Origin: UBA5189 sp040389445
GTDB lineage: Bacteria; Chloroflexota; Limnocylindria; Limnocylindrales; CSP1-4
Length of the DNA stretch: 64,000 nt
Reading direction: 5' to 3'
Assembly: GCA_040389445.1 (NCBI GenBank)
Contig: JAZJZX010000022.1
Location: 1 to 64,000, forward strand
The notes under the pieces are model-generated. The model did no database searches, was not told the DNA's origin, and saw only the letters and a program-made list of their open reading frames with translations. Numbering within the stretch: position 1 is the stretch's first letter; the number at the start of each line of letters is the position of its first letter. The position numbers and the translations under genes are program-made. Shown here one piece after another: positions 42,008-50,399 of this stretch.

Positions 42008-43203
42008 GCTACCTGCCGCCTGACCAGGAGCCGCTGGATCGGCTCGTCCAAGGCGCCCCATTCGTACTTGTAGGGCTCGTCGCCACGGAGGAAGTCCATC
42101 GAACGCCGGCCGCGCTCGATCGCGTGCCGCAGGTAGCGCTCCACCATCACGACGCCGGGCGACAGGTCGCGGGCGTCCGGATCCACACCGGCGTTGTAGT
42201 AGTAGAGGCGATCCGCCGTCTCGAAGGTGACGCCCGCGGCGATCGTTCTGGCCCCCACCGTGAGGAAGCTGAGACGAAGCGGGCCGCCCGGCCCGAAGCA
42301 TTCGAACAGGCGTCGGAAGAGCACCCGACTCTGCGCTCCGCCCGGGGTCGCCGGGAAGAGGCCGTCGTCGCCCCAGCGTGCCTGATGGAGGTCGATGAAG
42401 GCCTCGAGGTCGGTCAACGGGTCCGCGGATTCCGTGAGCACCACCTCGCCGACGGCCTCGGCGCGGCGGACCTTGCGCCGGATCTCGTGCCGCTCCTTGC
42501 GGTCGAGCGTCCCGAGGTGGTCGTCGATGGTGCCATCGACCGGCAGCGTCACCACCGGGCAGACATCCTCCCGTTCCACGTTGAGCGTCCACCCGGCGTC
42601 CACCTCGACGCGCCGGAACGCGACGGCCAGCGCGTCCACGGCCGGGTCGCCGCAGCGCAGGCGCCGCAGATCCACCGCATCCCAGTCGGCGCGCGAGTCG
42701 GCTCGGCGCCGCAGGTCTCCAACCAGGGCGTCCGCGACCGCCGACAGGTTCGCCGGCGCGGTCAGGATCGTGGCGTAGTCGGCGTGGTAGGAGGCGCCGA
42801 AGAAGACGGCGGTCGCGGTCGCAGGAACGGGCGTCAGGCCCTGGTCGTGGCCGTGGCGGAGCGTCGTGTGGCGTTCGGCGTCCGAGGGTTCAACCTCATG
42901 TCGATGCATCAGGGGGAGGATGGCGACCGGATCTGCGGCTGCTCCGCGCGTCGGGTCCAGGACCACGGCCGTTTCATCGTGGGCGTTGTCCCCGTAGGCG
43001 TCCCACCAGGCGCGATGGAACGCCCAGTCGGAGAACGGCGTTGCCCACGGGGTTGCGGCGGCGAGCCGGTCCCACGTGGCCCGAGGGATGTCACCGACGG
43101 CGCGGCGCTCAAGGATCAGATCGCCGGTCGGGACGGAGGTGCCGGTGGAGTCGCTCGGTGGCTCCGGACAGGCAGGCTCCGCTGCAAGGGACATGAGGGT
43201 CAC
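42004..43203 (-). CDS. BioF2/CelD-type GNAT acyltransferase
   Basis: 399 residues of the Acetyltransf_6 group. The family marks are LDRKERHEIRRKVRRAE and the C-terminal RLYYYNAGVDPDARDLSPG with DFLRGDEPYKYEWG. Members acylate cell-envelope or exopolysaccharide components, or transfer aminoacyl groups to peptidoglycan. A GTG start at 43203 overlaps the upstream stop codon (GTGA) and is preferred to the ATG nine bases later. It lies between GT87 and GT4 genes, which fits an exopolysaccharide-modifying role. Confidence 0.85.
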   Translation of the reverse strand: MTLMSLAAEPACPEPPSDSTGTSVPTGDLILERRAVGDIPRATWDRLAAATPWATPFSDWAFHRAWWDAYGDNAHDETAVVLDPTRGAAADPVAILPLMHRHEVEPSDAERHTTLRHGHDQGLTPVPATATAVFFGASYHADYATILTAPANLSAVADALVGDLRRRADSRADWDAVDLRRLRCGDPAVDALAVAFRRVEVDAGWTLNVEREDVCPVVTLPVDGTIDDHLGTLDRKERHEIRRKVRRAEAVGEVVLTESADPLTDLEAFIDLHQARWGDDGLFPATPGGAQSRVLFRRLFECFGPGGPLRLSFLTVGARTIAAGVTFETADRLYYYNAGVDPDARDLSPGVVMVERYLRHAIERGRRSMDFLRGDEPYKYEWGALDEPIQRLLVRRQVA

Positions 43204-44318
43204 GGTCGGAGCATAGCACCGGTTTCGGCCGATGCTTGCGGAGGCAACGTCTTGCGCCGGCGGTCCCAGCCCTCGCGGACGACCATGCCCAGCGTCACCC
43301 AGTAGGCGAGTGGGTACGCGAGGGGCGGGATCGCGCCGACGAACACGATGGACGTCGCGAGCGGGATTACCACCGTCCATCGCCTCCCGCGTGACACGAG
43401 CCATGCCACCGGCACCAGGAGCACCAGCGCATAGTGGTCCCAGAGGATCGGTGAGACCAGCTGGGTTGCGACGACCACGGCCAGGTACGAGGCGACCGGC
43501 GAGCAGCGGACCATCGCGACGAGCACGACGAGTGCCACCAGAGCCCAGTTCGCGATCTGGATCGCCCAGGCCAGACCCTGGCCGAGACCGGCTTCGAAGG
43601 CGAGACGGCCGGGCGTCATGTTGTGGGGCGTATCGATGGGCCGGCTGACGCGCGCGAGCAGCGTTGCCTGATCGATCCACGAGCTCGGACCGGCGACCAG
43701 CGTCGCAGCGAGCGCGAGGACTGCCAGGATCGCCGCGCCGGCCACGACTGCCCGACGGCGACCCGTGACGAGCGCCCAGGCGAAGAGGAGCGCCGGCTGG
43801 ATCTTGATCGCGGTTCCGAGGGCCGTCGCGGCCCCGAAGCGCCAGGGCCGGTCCATCCATCGCCAGCCCATCGCGAAGGTCACCAGCAGGATCGGTCCCA
43901 CCTGGCCCAGTTTGATCGCATAGACCAACGGCCACGAGATGGCTCCCAGGAGCAGGATCAACCAGCGGGTTCGTCGATCCACGGGCAGCAGGGCAACACC
44001 GACGGCAAAGGCCGCGACGAGGGCGGCAGTCCAGATCCACGCCGCGAGCATCGGCTCGAGCACGGCCAGGGGCGCTGCGAACAGGACGAACGGGGGCGGG
44101 TAGTAGAAGAGCCCGAACGCGCCGGTGTAGTCGAAGGCCTGGTCGTACAGCACGCCGCCGTCCAGGAACCGCCGGACGGCGAGGTCGTAGGACAGGAAGT
44201 CGAAGCCGAGGGTCCCCGCCCGTGCCGATGACAGGGAGGCCGCGGCGACCACCGTGACCAAGGCCACGATGGCCAGACTGGGCAGGGCCGCCGCGAGCAG
44301 GCGGTCGCGAGGCGGCAT
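43200..44318 (-). CDS. GT87 (DUF2029) family membrane glycosyltransferase
   Basis: 372 residues, about ten helices. The family motif lies in the first outer loop, FDFLSYDLAVRRFLDGGVLYDQ, followed by FGLFYYPPPFVLFAAPL. Characterised relatives are polyprenyl-phosphate-mannose-dependent mannosyltransferases of actinobacteria. Start ATG overlaps the GT2 stop (ATGA); the GT2 gene upstream could make the lipid-linked sugar donor that this enzyme uses. Confidence 0.85.
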   Translation of the reverse strand: MPPRDRLLAAALPSLAIVALVTVVAAASLSSARAGTLGFDFLSYDLAVRRFLDGGVLYDQAFDYTGAFGLFYYPPPFVLFAAPLAVLEPMLAAWIWTAALVAAFAVGVALLPVDRRTRWLILLLGAISWPLVYAIKLGQVGPILLVTFAMGWRWMDRPWRFGAATALGTAIKIQPALLFAWALVTGRRRAVVAGAAILAVLALAATLVAGPSSWIDQATLLARVSRPIDTPHNMTPGRLAFEAGLGQGLAWAIQIANWALVALVVLVAMVRCSPVASYLAVVVATQLVSPILWDHYALVLLVPVAWLVSRGRRWTVVIPLATSIVFVGAIPPLAYPLAYWVTLGMVVREGWDRRRKTLPPQASAETGAMLRP

Positions 44319-45115
44319 CAGCGTCGGTCGCGCAGGTGCTGGAGCGGGATCCGGAACAGGTCCCATGCCACGCGCAATGCAAGGCCCGGCCCGGGACGCA
44401 TCCGGGATCCGCGGCGATCTTCCCACTGGATGGGGACCACGGTCATGCGATAGCCGAGCCGTCGGACGAGGTAGATGAGCTCGACGTCGAAGACGATGGA
44501 GGTGACCGTCTGCCGGCCGAAGACCTCCCTCGCCGCGGCCAGCCGGAAACCCTTGAAGCCGCACTGCGTGTCCTGGATCGGCCCAACCACCCAGATCGAG
44601 GCCAGGCCGTGGAAGAGGCGCCCCAGCATCCGCCGATACGCCGGCTGTGTGGCGCGCATGTCCGAGCCGTCGGGCTGAATCCTGCTGCCGAGGGCCACGT
44701 CGGCCGAGCCGAGCGCCTTGACCAGCAACGGCAGCTGGTCCGGCGGGGTGGCCATGTCGGCGTCGGCGAAGGCCACGATGTCCCCGGTCGCGGCGAGCAT
44801 CCCGGCGCGCACCGCGGCACCTTTCCCGGCATGGGGAACGCGGAGCATCTCCAGACGACAGGACGCCTCTTCGGGTCGCGAGGCCTCGGGCCGATCCAGC
44901 ACGAGGTGGGCCGTCCGGTCCGTGCTGCCGTCATCCACCACCAGCACCCGGATCCGGGCCGGGAGCGCCGCCGCCGAGGCCGGCGAATCGAGGTAGGTGA
45001 ACAGTTCGTCGAGCGCCGGCCCGATCCGCTCCGCCTCGTTGTAGGCCGGCAGGACGAGCGTCAAGCTCACGAAGTCACGGTCCGCTGTCGACTGCGAAGG
45101 TGAAAGCGTCTCCAT
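44318..45115 (-). CDS. GT2 glycosyltransferase, polyprenyl-phosphate sugar synthase-like
   Basis: 265 residues. LVLPAYNEAERIGPALDELF, VLVVDDGSTDRT and FADADMATPP (metal Asp residues) place it near dolichyl-phosphate glucose/mannose synthases. QDTQCGFKGFR and EDRRGSRMRPGPG are typical of the DPG-synthase branch. It would make a polyprenyl-phosphate sugar for the GT-C enzymes nearby. ATG 45115 is chosen because TAGACT ends 8 bases upstream; it heads the GT2-GT87-BioF2-GT4 operon. Confidence 0.9.
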   Translation of the reverse strand: METLSPSQSTADRDFVSLTLVLPAYNEAERIGPALDELFTYLDSPASAAALPARIRVLVVDDGSTDRTAHLVLDRPEASRPEEASCRLEMLRVPHAGKGAAVRAGMLAATGDIVAFADADMATPPDQLPLLVKALGSADVALGSRIQPDGSDMRATQPAYRRMLGRLFHGLASIWVVGPIQDTQCGFKGFRLAAAREVFGRQTVTSIVFDVELIYLVRRLGYRMTVVPIQWEDRRGSRMRPGPGLALRVAWDLFRIPLQHLRDRR

Positions 45116-45123
45116 CTCGCGGC

Positions 45124-45129
45124 AGTCTA
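45124..45129 (-). promoter_or_regulatory. leaderless -10 box (TAGACT) of the GT2 operon
   Basis: TAGACT ends 8 bases before the ATG at 45115. Confidence 0.55.
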
Positions 45130-45231
45130 GTCGCACGGGATGAGGCTCCGATCCCCCGATGGTCCCGGGCCACGACCCCTGTGACGACCCTGGGCGACGC
45201 CCCGGGGCGATGCGCTCCGAAGCTCCGTCGC

Positions 45232-46116
45232 CTAGGCGGGCGTCGGTCGCGCGGCGCGGCGCGGTCGGACGTCCAGGATCAGGGCCAGGGCCACGAAGAC
45301 CAGCAGGCCGCCGCCGAGGAGCGTGGGCGTGACCGCCTCACGGAGAAATAGCGCGCCCCACAGGACACCGAAGATCGGGTTCAGGAAGGGAATGGTGCTC
45401 GTCGCCAGCGGTCCAACCTGCCGGTTCAGCCGGAACAGGAGCGGCCAGGCAATCGCTGTCGAAACGATGGCAATCCCGAAGATCGCGGCGGCAGACGCCA
45501 CGGTGGGGTGGGCCTCGCCGGCGGTCAGGAGGGCGAACGGAGCGAGCAGCAGGGCACCGGCGGCAAGCTGCCCGAAGGCCAGCGCAACGGGCGCGTGTCC
45601 GGACATGTGGCGCCGCGCGAACGTCAGGCCGATTCCGTAGAGCGAAGCTGCGACAGAAGCCAGCCCCACCCCGGTCCAGGCCTCCGGCCCGATCCTGAGG
45701 CCCTCGGTGCCGACGATGACCGCCACGCCAGCGAAGCCGATCACGATGGCGGCGACCCGGGCCAACGTGAGGGGCTGACGGAGCCAGATCGCGACGATCA
45801 GGACGGTCCACATCGGGGTCGTGGCGTTGAGCACGGCTCCCAGCCCGGCGGTGATCGTCTGTTCCGCGGCCGCGAACAACAGGAACGGTCCGCCCGTCAT
45901 GAACACGCCGAGGAAGGCGAAGCGGCGCCAGTCCCTGCGGAACGCCTGGAGCGCGGTGGTCCCCGAGATCAGAAGAAGGACGGCGGCGGCGATGCTCACC
46001 CGCAGGAACGCGACGGCCGGCGGGGGCAGGTCGGGCGCCGCGATCCTCATGAACAGGAACGAGCCGCCGAACGCCGCCCCGCAGTACAGCATCGACAGGA
46101 TGACACCGGGGGTCAC
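45232..46116 (-). CDS. EamA/DMT-family transporter
   Basis: 294 residues, ten helices in two EamA repeats (FGGSFLFMRIAAPDLPPPAVAFLR and ASVAASLYGIGLTFARRHM). Such proteins export metabolites or sugars-nucleotides; the cargo is unknown. The GTG overlaps the stop of the upstream GT87 gene (GTGA) and has GAGGAGG four bases upstream. Confidence 0.9.
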   Translation of the reverse strand: MTPGVILSMLYCGAAFGGSFLFMRIAAPDLPPPAVAFLRVSIAAAVLLLISGTTALQAFRRDWRRFAFLGVFMTGGPFLLFAAAEQTITAGLGAVLNATTPMWTVLIVAIWLRQPLTLARVAAIVIGFAGVAVIVGTEGLRIGPEAWTGVGLASVAASLYGIGLTFARRHMSGHAPVALAFGQLAAGALLLAPFALLTAGEAHPTVASAAAIFGIAIVSTAIAWPLLFRLNRQVGPLATSTIPFLNPIFGVLWGALFLREAVTPTLLGGGLLVFVALALILDVRPRRAARPTPA

Positions 46117-47402
46117 GTGGCCTCCTCGTGGCTGGGACGCGTCGGCCTGATCATGCCGTCGACTGGAGCAGGATGGACTCGACCGGCCCGGAGGGCAACG
46201 GCGAGGAGGATCAGCGCGCCCGCCGTCGGGAAGCCGCGATTGACGATCCAGGACAGCTCGCCGAGCGCGGGCTGCTGCCCGCCCGACATCAGCAGGTACG
46301 CAACGGCGAGCCATGCCGGCGCGCCGCGATCGGGCAGGAGGAGGAGGAAGGGCAGCACCATGATGGCCAGATAGTGGTGGTAGAGGGCCGGCGCCACGAG
46401 CACGGACAGGATGACTGCCACTGCGAAGCTCGGTCGAGCCGGGAGTCGGCGGGCGGCCCAGAACAGGGTGACGACCGCGGTCGCCGTCACGACCATCCGG
46501 GCACCGCTGAACCCCACGACCGACGCGAGCCAGACGGTGGGTGCCAGGGTGTCCGTGGTGTCCGATGGCGCCGAGAGATTGAGCAGGGCCGCGGGATAGT
46601 CCAGCCACGGGGCCACCCCGGTGATCGGCAGGGCCAGGGCGACGGCCGTGAGGACACCGATGACGGCCCATCCGGCGGCCCGGCGACGACCGGTGAACAG
46701 GAACCACAGGACGATGAACGCTGGAAAGACCTTGACGAGGGCCGCGATCCCGACGGCGAGACCGGCCCATCGATCTCCGACGGCATCTCCCCTCCGCACC
46801 CCGAGCCAGGCGACGGACAGGAGCCCGAACAGCAGGAGATGGACGTTGCCGAGAACGAGCTCGCCGACGACCGGCGGGAACGTCAACGCCGCCACGAGGA
46901 GGATCCACGGGCCGAGTCCGGAAGCCCCGCGAATGCGCTCGACCAGACCGCCGGATCGGGCGACCGCAAGGGTGCCGACGGCCAGGACCAGCGCCCCAAG
47001 GGCCGCCCAGATCCAGGCGGCAGCTCGAACGTCGGTCGGGAACGCAAGGGCGAACGGAATCATCGCGGCCGCGAACGGCGGTGGATAGAGGAATCCAGCC
47101 TGCCCCTGCGGTACGTAGGGGCCGACCAGCTGTTCCGGAGCGTAGATCGGCAAGCCATGAAGGAGGTCCTGCGCGGCTCGCCAGTAGTAGGCGAAGTCGT
47201 ACCCCCACTCGACCTGCGAGGTGAAGGCGGCGAACTGGGCCAGTCGAAAGAGCCCGAGAATGATCGCGAGGAGGACGACGGCGAGGCGCTGGAACCGTGG
47301 GTCGCGCAGGGTCCGGACGCCGAACGATGACGAATGCACGTCGGCAGCATACGAGTCGGCGCATGGTCGATGGCCGCCGATCGAGGCGGCGACCGTGGCC
47401 AT
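46113..47402 (-). CDS. GT87 (DUF2029) family membrane glycosyltransferase
   Basis: 429 residues, about eleven helices. Family signature WGYDFAYYWRAAQDLLHGLPIYA and GFLYPPPFAAAMIPFAL. The ATG at 47402 lies 10 bases after TATCGT, which overlaps in opposite sense the TACGAT box of the divergent PIG-V-like gene; GTG 47339 is an alternative start with a more usual N-terminus. Likely mannosyltransferase-like enzyme of envelope glycans. Confidence 0.82.
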   Translation of the reverse strand: MATVAASIGGHRPCADSYAADVHSSSFGVRTLRDPRFQRLAVVLLAIILGLFRLAQFAAFTSQVEWGYDFAYYWRAAQDLLHGLPIYAPEQLVGPYVPQGQAGFLYPPPFAAAMIPFALAFPTDVRAAAWIWAALGALVLAVGTLAVARSGGLVERIRGASGLGPWILLVAALTFPPVVGELVLGNVHLLLFGLLSVAWLGVRRGDAVGDRWAGLAVGIAALVKVFPAFIVLWFLFTGRRRAAGWAVIGVLTAVALALPITGVAPWLDYPAALLNLSAPSDTTDTLAPTVWLASVVGFSGARMVVTATAVVTLFWAARRLPARPSFAVAVILSVLVAPALYHHYLAIMVLPFLLLLPDRGAPAWLAVAYLLMSGGQQPALGELSWIVNRGFPTAGALILLAVALRAGRVHPAPVDGMIRPTRPSHEEAT

Positions 47403-47411
47403 CGGGCGTCG

Positions 47412-47418
47412 TACGATA
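47412..47418. promoter_or_regulatory. shared divergent -10 element (TACGATA)
   Basis: Read on the plus strand, TACGAT ends 8 bases before the ATG at 47426; read on the minus strand, TATCGT ends 10 bases before the ATG at 47402. One 7-bp element thus may serve two leaderless divergent genes. Confidence 0.45.
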
Positions 47419-47425
47419 GCCCGCG

Positions 47426-48535
47426 ATGCAGCCCGACCCCAGGCACCGGGACACCGATCGACCGTGGCGGCAGGCGCTGCTGGTCATCGTCGCGACCTTC
47501 GTGGGCTCGCGGCTGTTGCTGGTCCTGATTGCCGCGCTGGTCGAGTTCTCGCTCCCGACGTCGAATGTCCGACCGACCTTCTCCGACATCCCGATCCTGG
47601 CCAGTCTCACCGGCACGGATTCGGTGTACCTGCTGGGTATCGCCGCCGACGGCTATCACGCCACGCCGGTCCAGGATGTCTACCTCGATTGGGCGTTCTT
47701 CCCGCTCTATCCCATCGTCACCCGGCTGTTCTCGTTGTTCACGCTGGGCAACATCGCCCTGTCCGGGGTTCTGGTCGCCAATGCCGCGACGCTTGGCGCC
47801 GCGTGGGTCATGTACCGTCTCGGCGAGCCCACGTTCGGCCACCGGAAGGCCCTGCTGGCCGTCGTGTACCTGCTCATCGCCCCCGGCGCAGTGGCCTTCG
47901 GCATGGCGTATACCGACAGCCTTTTCCTGCTTTTCGGCCTGCTCGCGTTCCTCGCGGCACACCGGCGGGCGTGGGGGTGGATGGGCGTCGCCTATGCCCT
48001 GGCGACGCTGACCCGGCCGCCTGGAATCCTCCTTGGCATTCCGCTCCTCGTGCTCGTCGCGCAGTCCGACGGTCGATCGTGGCGCGCCATCCTGCCGCTC
48101 GCGCTGGGCCCCATCGCCCTCGCGGGATTTACCGCCTACCTCTGGGGACGCTTCGGCGTGTTCCTTGCCTACCTCCAGGCGCAGAGCGCGTGGAACAACC
48201 CGTCCCATACGGTGGTGAGCGGAGGCCTGCCCGTCGGGACCGAACCACTGGTGGTGATCCTGATCGGCACGCTGCTCTTCTACACGTTCCTGCTCGTCTA
48301 CGTGCGCGCCGACCGTCTCGACGCGCCGTCGGTCGCGTTCCTGGCCGTGGCGCTGCTCACCGTCATCGGATCTGGCCGCCTGCTGTCCGTGGGCCGATAC
48401 CTGGCCGTTGCCTGGCCGTTCTCCTGGCTGCTCGCTGGAAGGGGTGGTTGGGTATCGGTGCTGTGGCCGACGGTGTCCGCGGCGCTGTTCTCGCTCCACG
48501 CCGTCCTGAACTTCACCCAGGCGCTCGCACCGTGA
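47426..48535 (+). CDS. PIG-V-like mannosyltransferase
   Basis: 369 residues, about nine helices. DSVYLLGIAADGYHATPVQDVYLDWAFFPLYPIVTRL corresponds to the PIG-V/GT76 pattern (Asp-Asp loop followed by FFPLYP). It would add a sugar from a polyprenyl-phosphate donor on the outer face of the membrane. Leaderless ATG. Its 3' end overlaps the convergent GT87 gene by 23 bp. Confidence 0.8.
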   Translation: MQPDPRHRDTDRPWRQALLVIVATFVGSRLLLVLIAALVEFSLPTSNVRPTFSDIPILASLTGTDSVYLLGIAADGYHATPVQDVYLDWAFFPLYPIVTRLFSLFTLGNIALSGVLVANAATLGAAWVMYRLGEPTFGHRKALLAVVYLLIAPGAVAFGMAYTDSLFLLFGLLAFLAAHRRAWGWMGVAYALATLTRPPGILLGIPLLVLVAQSDGRSWRAILPLALGPIALAGFTAYLWGRFGVFLAYLQAQSAWNNPSHTVVSGGLPVGTEPLVVILIGTLLFYTFLLVYVRADRLDAPSVAFLAVALLTVIGSGRLLSVGRYLAVAWPFSWLLAGRGGWVSVLWPTVSAALFSLHAVLNFTQALAP

Positions 48536-49382
48536 ACGGATCCGCGACTCGTCGGCGCGAGTGAAGTCCTCCGGCCGGGGTGCGGTCGGACGGCACCGGC
48601 CGAAGGCGCTCGATGGCGGGGATCGCGGCGAGGATGGACAGCCCGGACAGCCAGAGCACCGGCAGGGCCAGGGCGGCACCCGCCGGCAGGACCCAGGTTC
48701 GATCCGTCCGGGCGCCCCACGCAACCAGGAGGGCCGCCAGCGGCAGCCGAACCAGGAGCGGGATCCCGACGAAGAACTGTGCGACTGGCCCGCCGGTCAC
48801 GGGCAGGAGGCCCTCCACGATCCACTCGCGCCAGAGCCGCCCATCGATGACGAGGGAGGTGGCCACGAGCGCCACGGTCACGCCGAGCGCCATGCCCAGC
48901 TGACGCCACTCCCGCCGGACGAGAAACCAGACCAGACCGACGCCCGGCGTCACCTTGGTGACCAGGACGAAGGCCCAGGTCCACGGGTAGCGCAATCCGA
49001 GCGCCACCGCCGCCGCCAGGAGGAGGTGGATGTTGCCGTGGTACAGCTCGAGCGCGACCGGCGGAAAGGCCAGAACCAGCAGCGCCCGTCGCCACCCAAG
49101 CCAGATGGCGGTCCCGATCAGCAGCGCGGTCCACAGCCACCAGAAGGCCGGCCACGGGAGCAGCGCCGCCGGGGCGAATAGTCGAGCTGCGATCGGCGTG
49201 TACGGGAAGGCTCCCAGCTGGCCGGCAACCTGTCGATACGGGTGCTCGAGGTTCACGGACCAGTACGCAAACGCGTCGAATCCCACCGTTCCGGCCTGGG
49301 GCGCCACGATCACGAACAGGTAGGCCGCGAACAGGAGCCCTCCGATCGCCAGCCCATCGCGAAGGGCACGGCGGCGGGTCAT
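48513..49382 (-). CDS. GT87 (DUF2029) family membrane glycosyltransferase, short
   Basis: 289 residues, shorter than the 370-430 of its relatives here. FDAFAYWSVNLEHPYRQVAGQLGAFPYTPIAARLF is the family loop, with LELYHGNIHLLLAAAVALGLR later. The ATG overlaps the stop of the upstream truncated gene (ATGA). Confidence 0.78.
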   Translation of the reverse strand: MTRRRALRDGLAIGGLLFAAYLFVIVAPQAGTVGFDAFAYWSVNLEHPYRQVAGQLGAFPYTPIAARLFAPAALLPWPAFWWLWTALLIGTAIWLGWRRALLVLAFPPVALELYHGNIHLLLAAAVALGLRYPWTWAFVLVTKVTPGVGLVWFLVRREWRQLGMALGVTVALVATSLVIDGRLWREWIVEGLLPVTGGPVAQFFVGIPLLVRLPLAALLVAWGARTDRTWVLPAGAALALPVLWLSGLSILAAIPAIERLRPVPSDRTPAGGLHSRRRVADPFTVRAPG

Positions 49383-49735
49383 CCGTCGGGCTCGACGCGA
49401 CGGGGCGAATCCACCGGTGCCACGATAGCCGTCAGGGTGCTCAGGCCATGGAACCAGACCACCGGGTACGCCATCGTGACCGCAATCGGGGCGAGACGAA
49501 TCCAGCGGATGGCCGCGAAGGCCAGAACCCCGGCGATGCCGAGGCGGAGCCACACAGGCACCGAGGCCAGCACGTTGTAACTGCCCGTCGGCGCTGACGC
49601 TGCCGCGAGGAGCGCGCGGTAATCGCTCCAGGTTCCGGGCGTCAGAGCAATCGATATCGACATCACGAGCACGAGGACCGCGCCACCCTGCAGCAAGGAT
49701 TCACGCTCAGGATGTGGCGCCCCCTGCGGCTGAGT
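49379..49735 (-). pseudogene. C-terminal remnant of a GT87 gene
   Basis: The frame encodes a segment (LVLVMSISIALTPGTWSDYR, then SYNVLASVPVWLRLGIAGVLA and YPVVWFHGLSTLTA) that matches the last third of GT87 proteins, but the catalytic N-terminal part is missing. Upstream at 49740 an ATG stands 6 bases after a TACTAT box, but in another frame that ends after 25 codons. This suggests a truncated and frameshifted gene. A small functional protein from ATG 49663 (94 residues) is a weaker possibility. Confidence 0.5.
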
Positions 49736-49961
49736 GGCATGCGCGGATAGTACGGCTTGGCTCCGGGCGACTCTGGCGGTGCCGAGCGCCCGCCGCTCGG
49801 CCGTCGGGGGCGCGCCCGGCCGTCGGGGACGCGCGCGCGATGCGACTCGGCGCATCGGTCCCGTGGCTCGGGCCAATGCGCCAACGCCCCGATGCGGCGG
49901 CGTGCATCGCCGGGTAATCAGCTGGCAATCGGCGCGCAAGCGCACTGCGCTTCAATGGGGC

Positions 49962-50291
49962 ATGCCGTTTCAACTTGAAGACCTCGACCCCGCCACACGA
50001 GCCGGCCTCGAGACGCTCGGCGCGGCAATGGCGAACCTGCGGGGGTCACGTGGAATCAGCCAGCACCTGCTGTCGAGACGAAGTGGCGTGTCGCAATCAT
50101 CGATTTCACGACTCGAGGCTGGCAAGGCTCCGTGGATGCGCGCGAGACACCTGGCCCGGATGCTCACGGCGCTCGGCGTCGGACCGCTCGAAATCGACTT
50201 CCGTCCACCGGATGTCAGAGTTCCTTCGAGAGATCCGATTCTCGAATTCGTCGATCGTATGTACCGTCGGGATAACACCAGGCGGCGGTGA
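49962..50291 (+). CDS. XRE-family helix-turn-helix protein
   Basis: 109 residues. LGAAMANLRGSRGISQHLLSRRSGVSQSSISRLEAGKAPWMRARHLARMLTAL spans a complete Cro/C1-type helix-turn-helix domain; the C-terminal 35 residues are unassigned. Probable DNA-binding regulator; target unknown. No clear ribosome site (GGGG before the ATG). It lies between the GT87 remnant and the GT39 pair. Confidence 0.83.
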   Translation: MPFQLEDLDPATRAGLETLGAAMANLRGSRGISQHLLSRRSGVSQSSISRLEAGKAPWMRARHLARMLTALGVGPLEIDFRPPDVRVPSRDPILEFVDRMYRRDNTRRR

Positions 50292-50385
50292 TGCGCCGAG
50301 TCGCATCGCACGAGGGCGAAGACCTCCCGGCCGGGCCCAGGCGCGGCGGGGCGGAGCCAGACAATCCGCACATGGCGCCGGATGC

Positions 50386-50391
50386 TACGCT
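50386..50391 (+). promoter_or_regulatory. leaderless -10 box (TACGCT) of the first GT39-like gene
   Basis: TACGCT ends 8 bases before GTG 50400. The same hexamer is the likely -10 of the SOS promoter at 23.2 kb. Confidence 0.5.
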
Positions 50392-50399
50392 CCGAAACC

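Noticed and set aside
45190..45231. Terminator at the CGCCCCGGGGCG palindrome
   Set aside because: The palindrome has no loop room and no T-run; it looks like ordinary GC-rich sequence.
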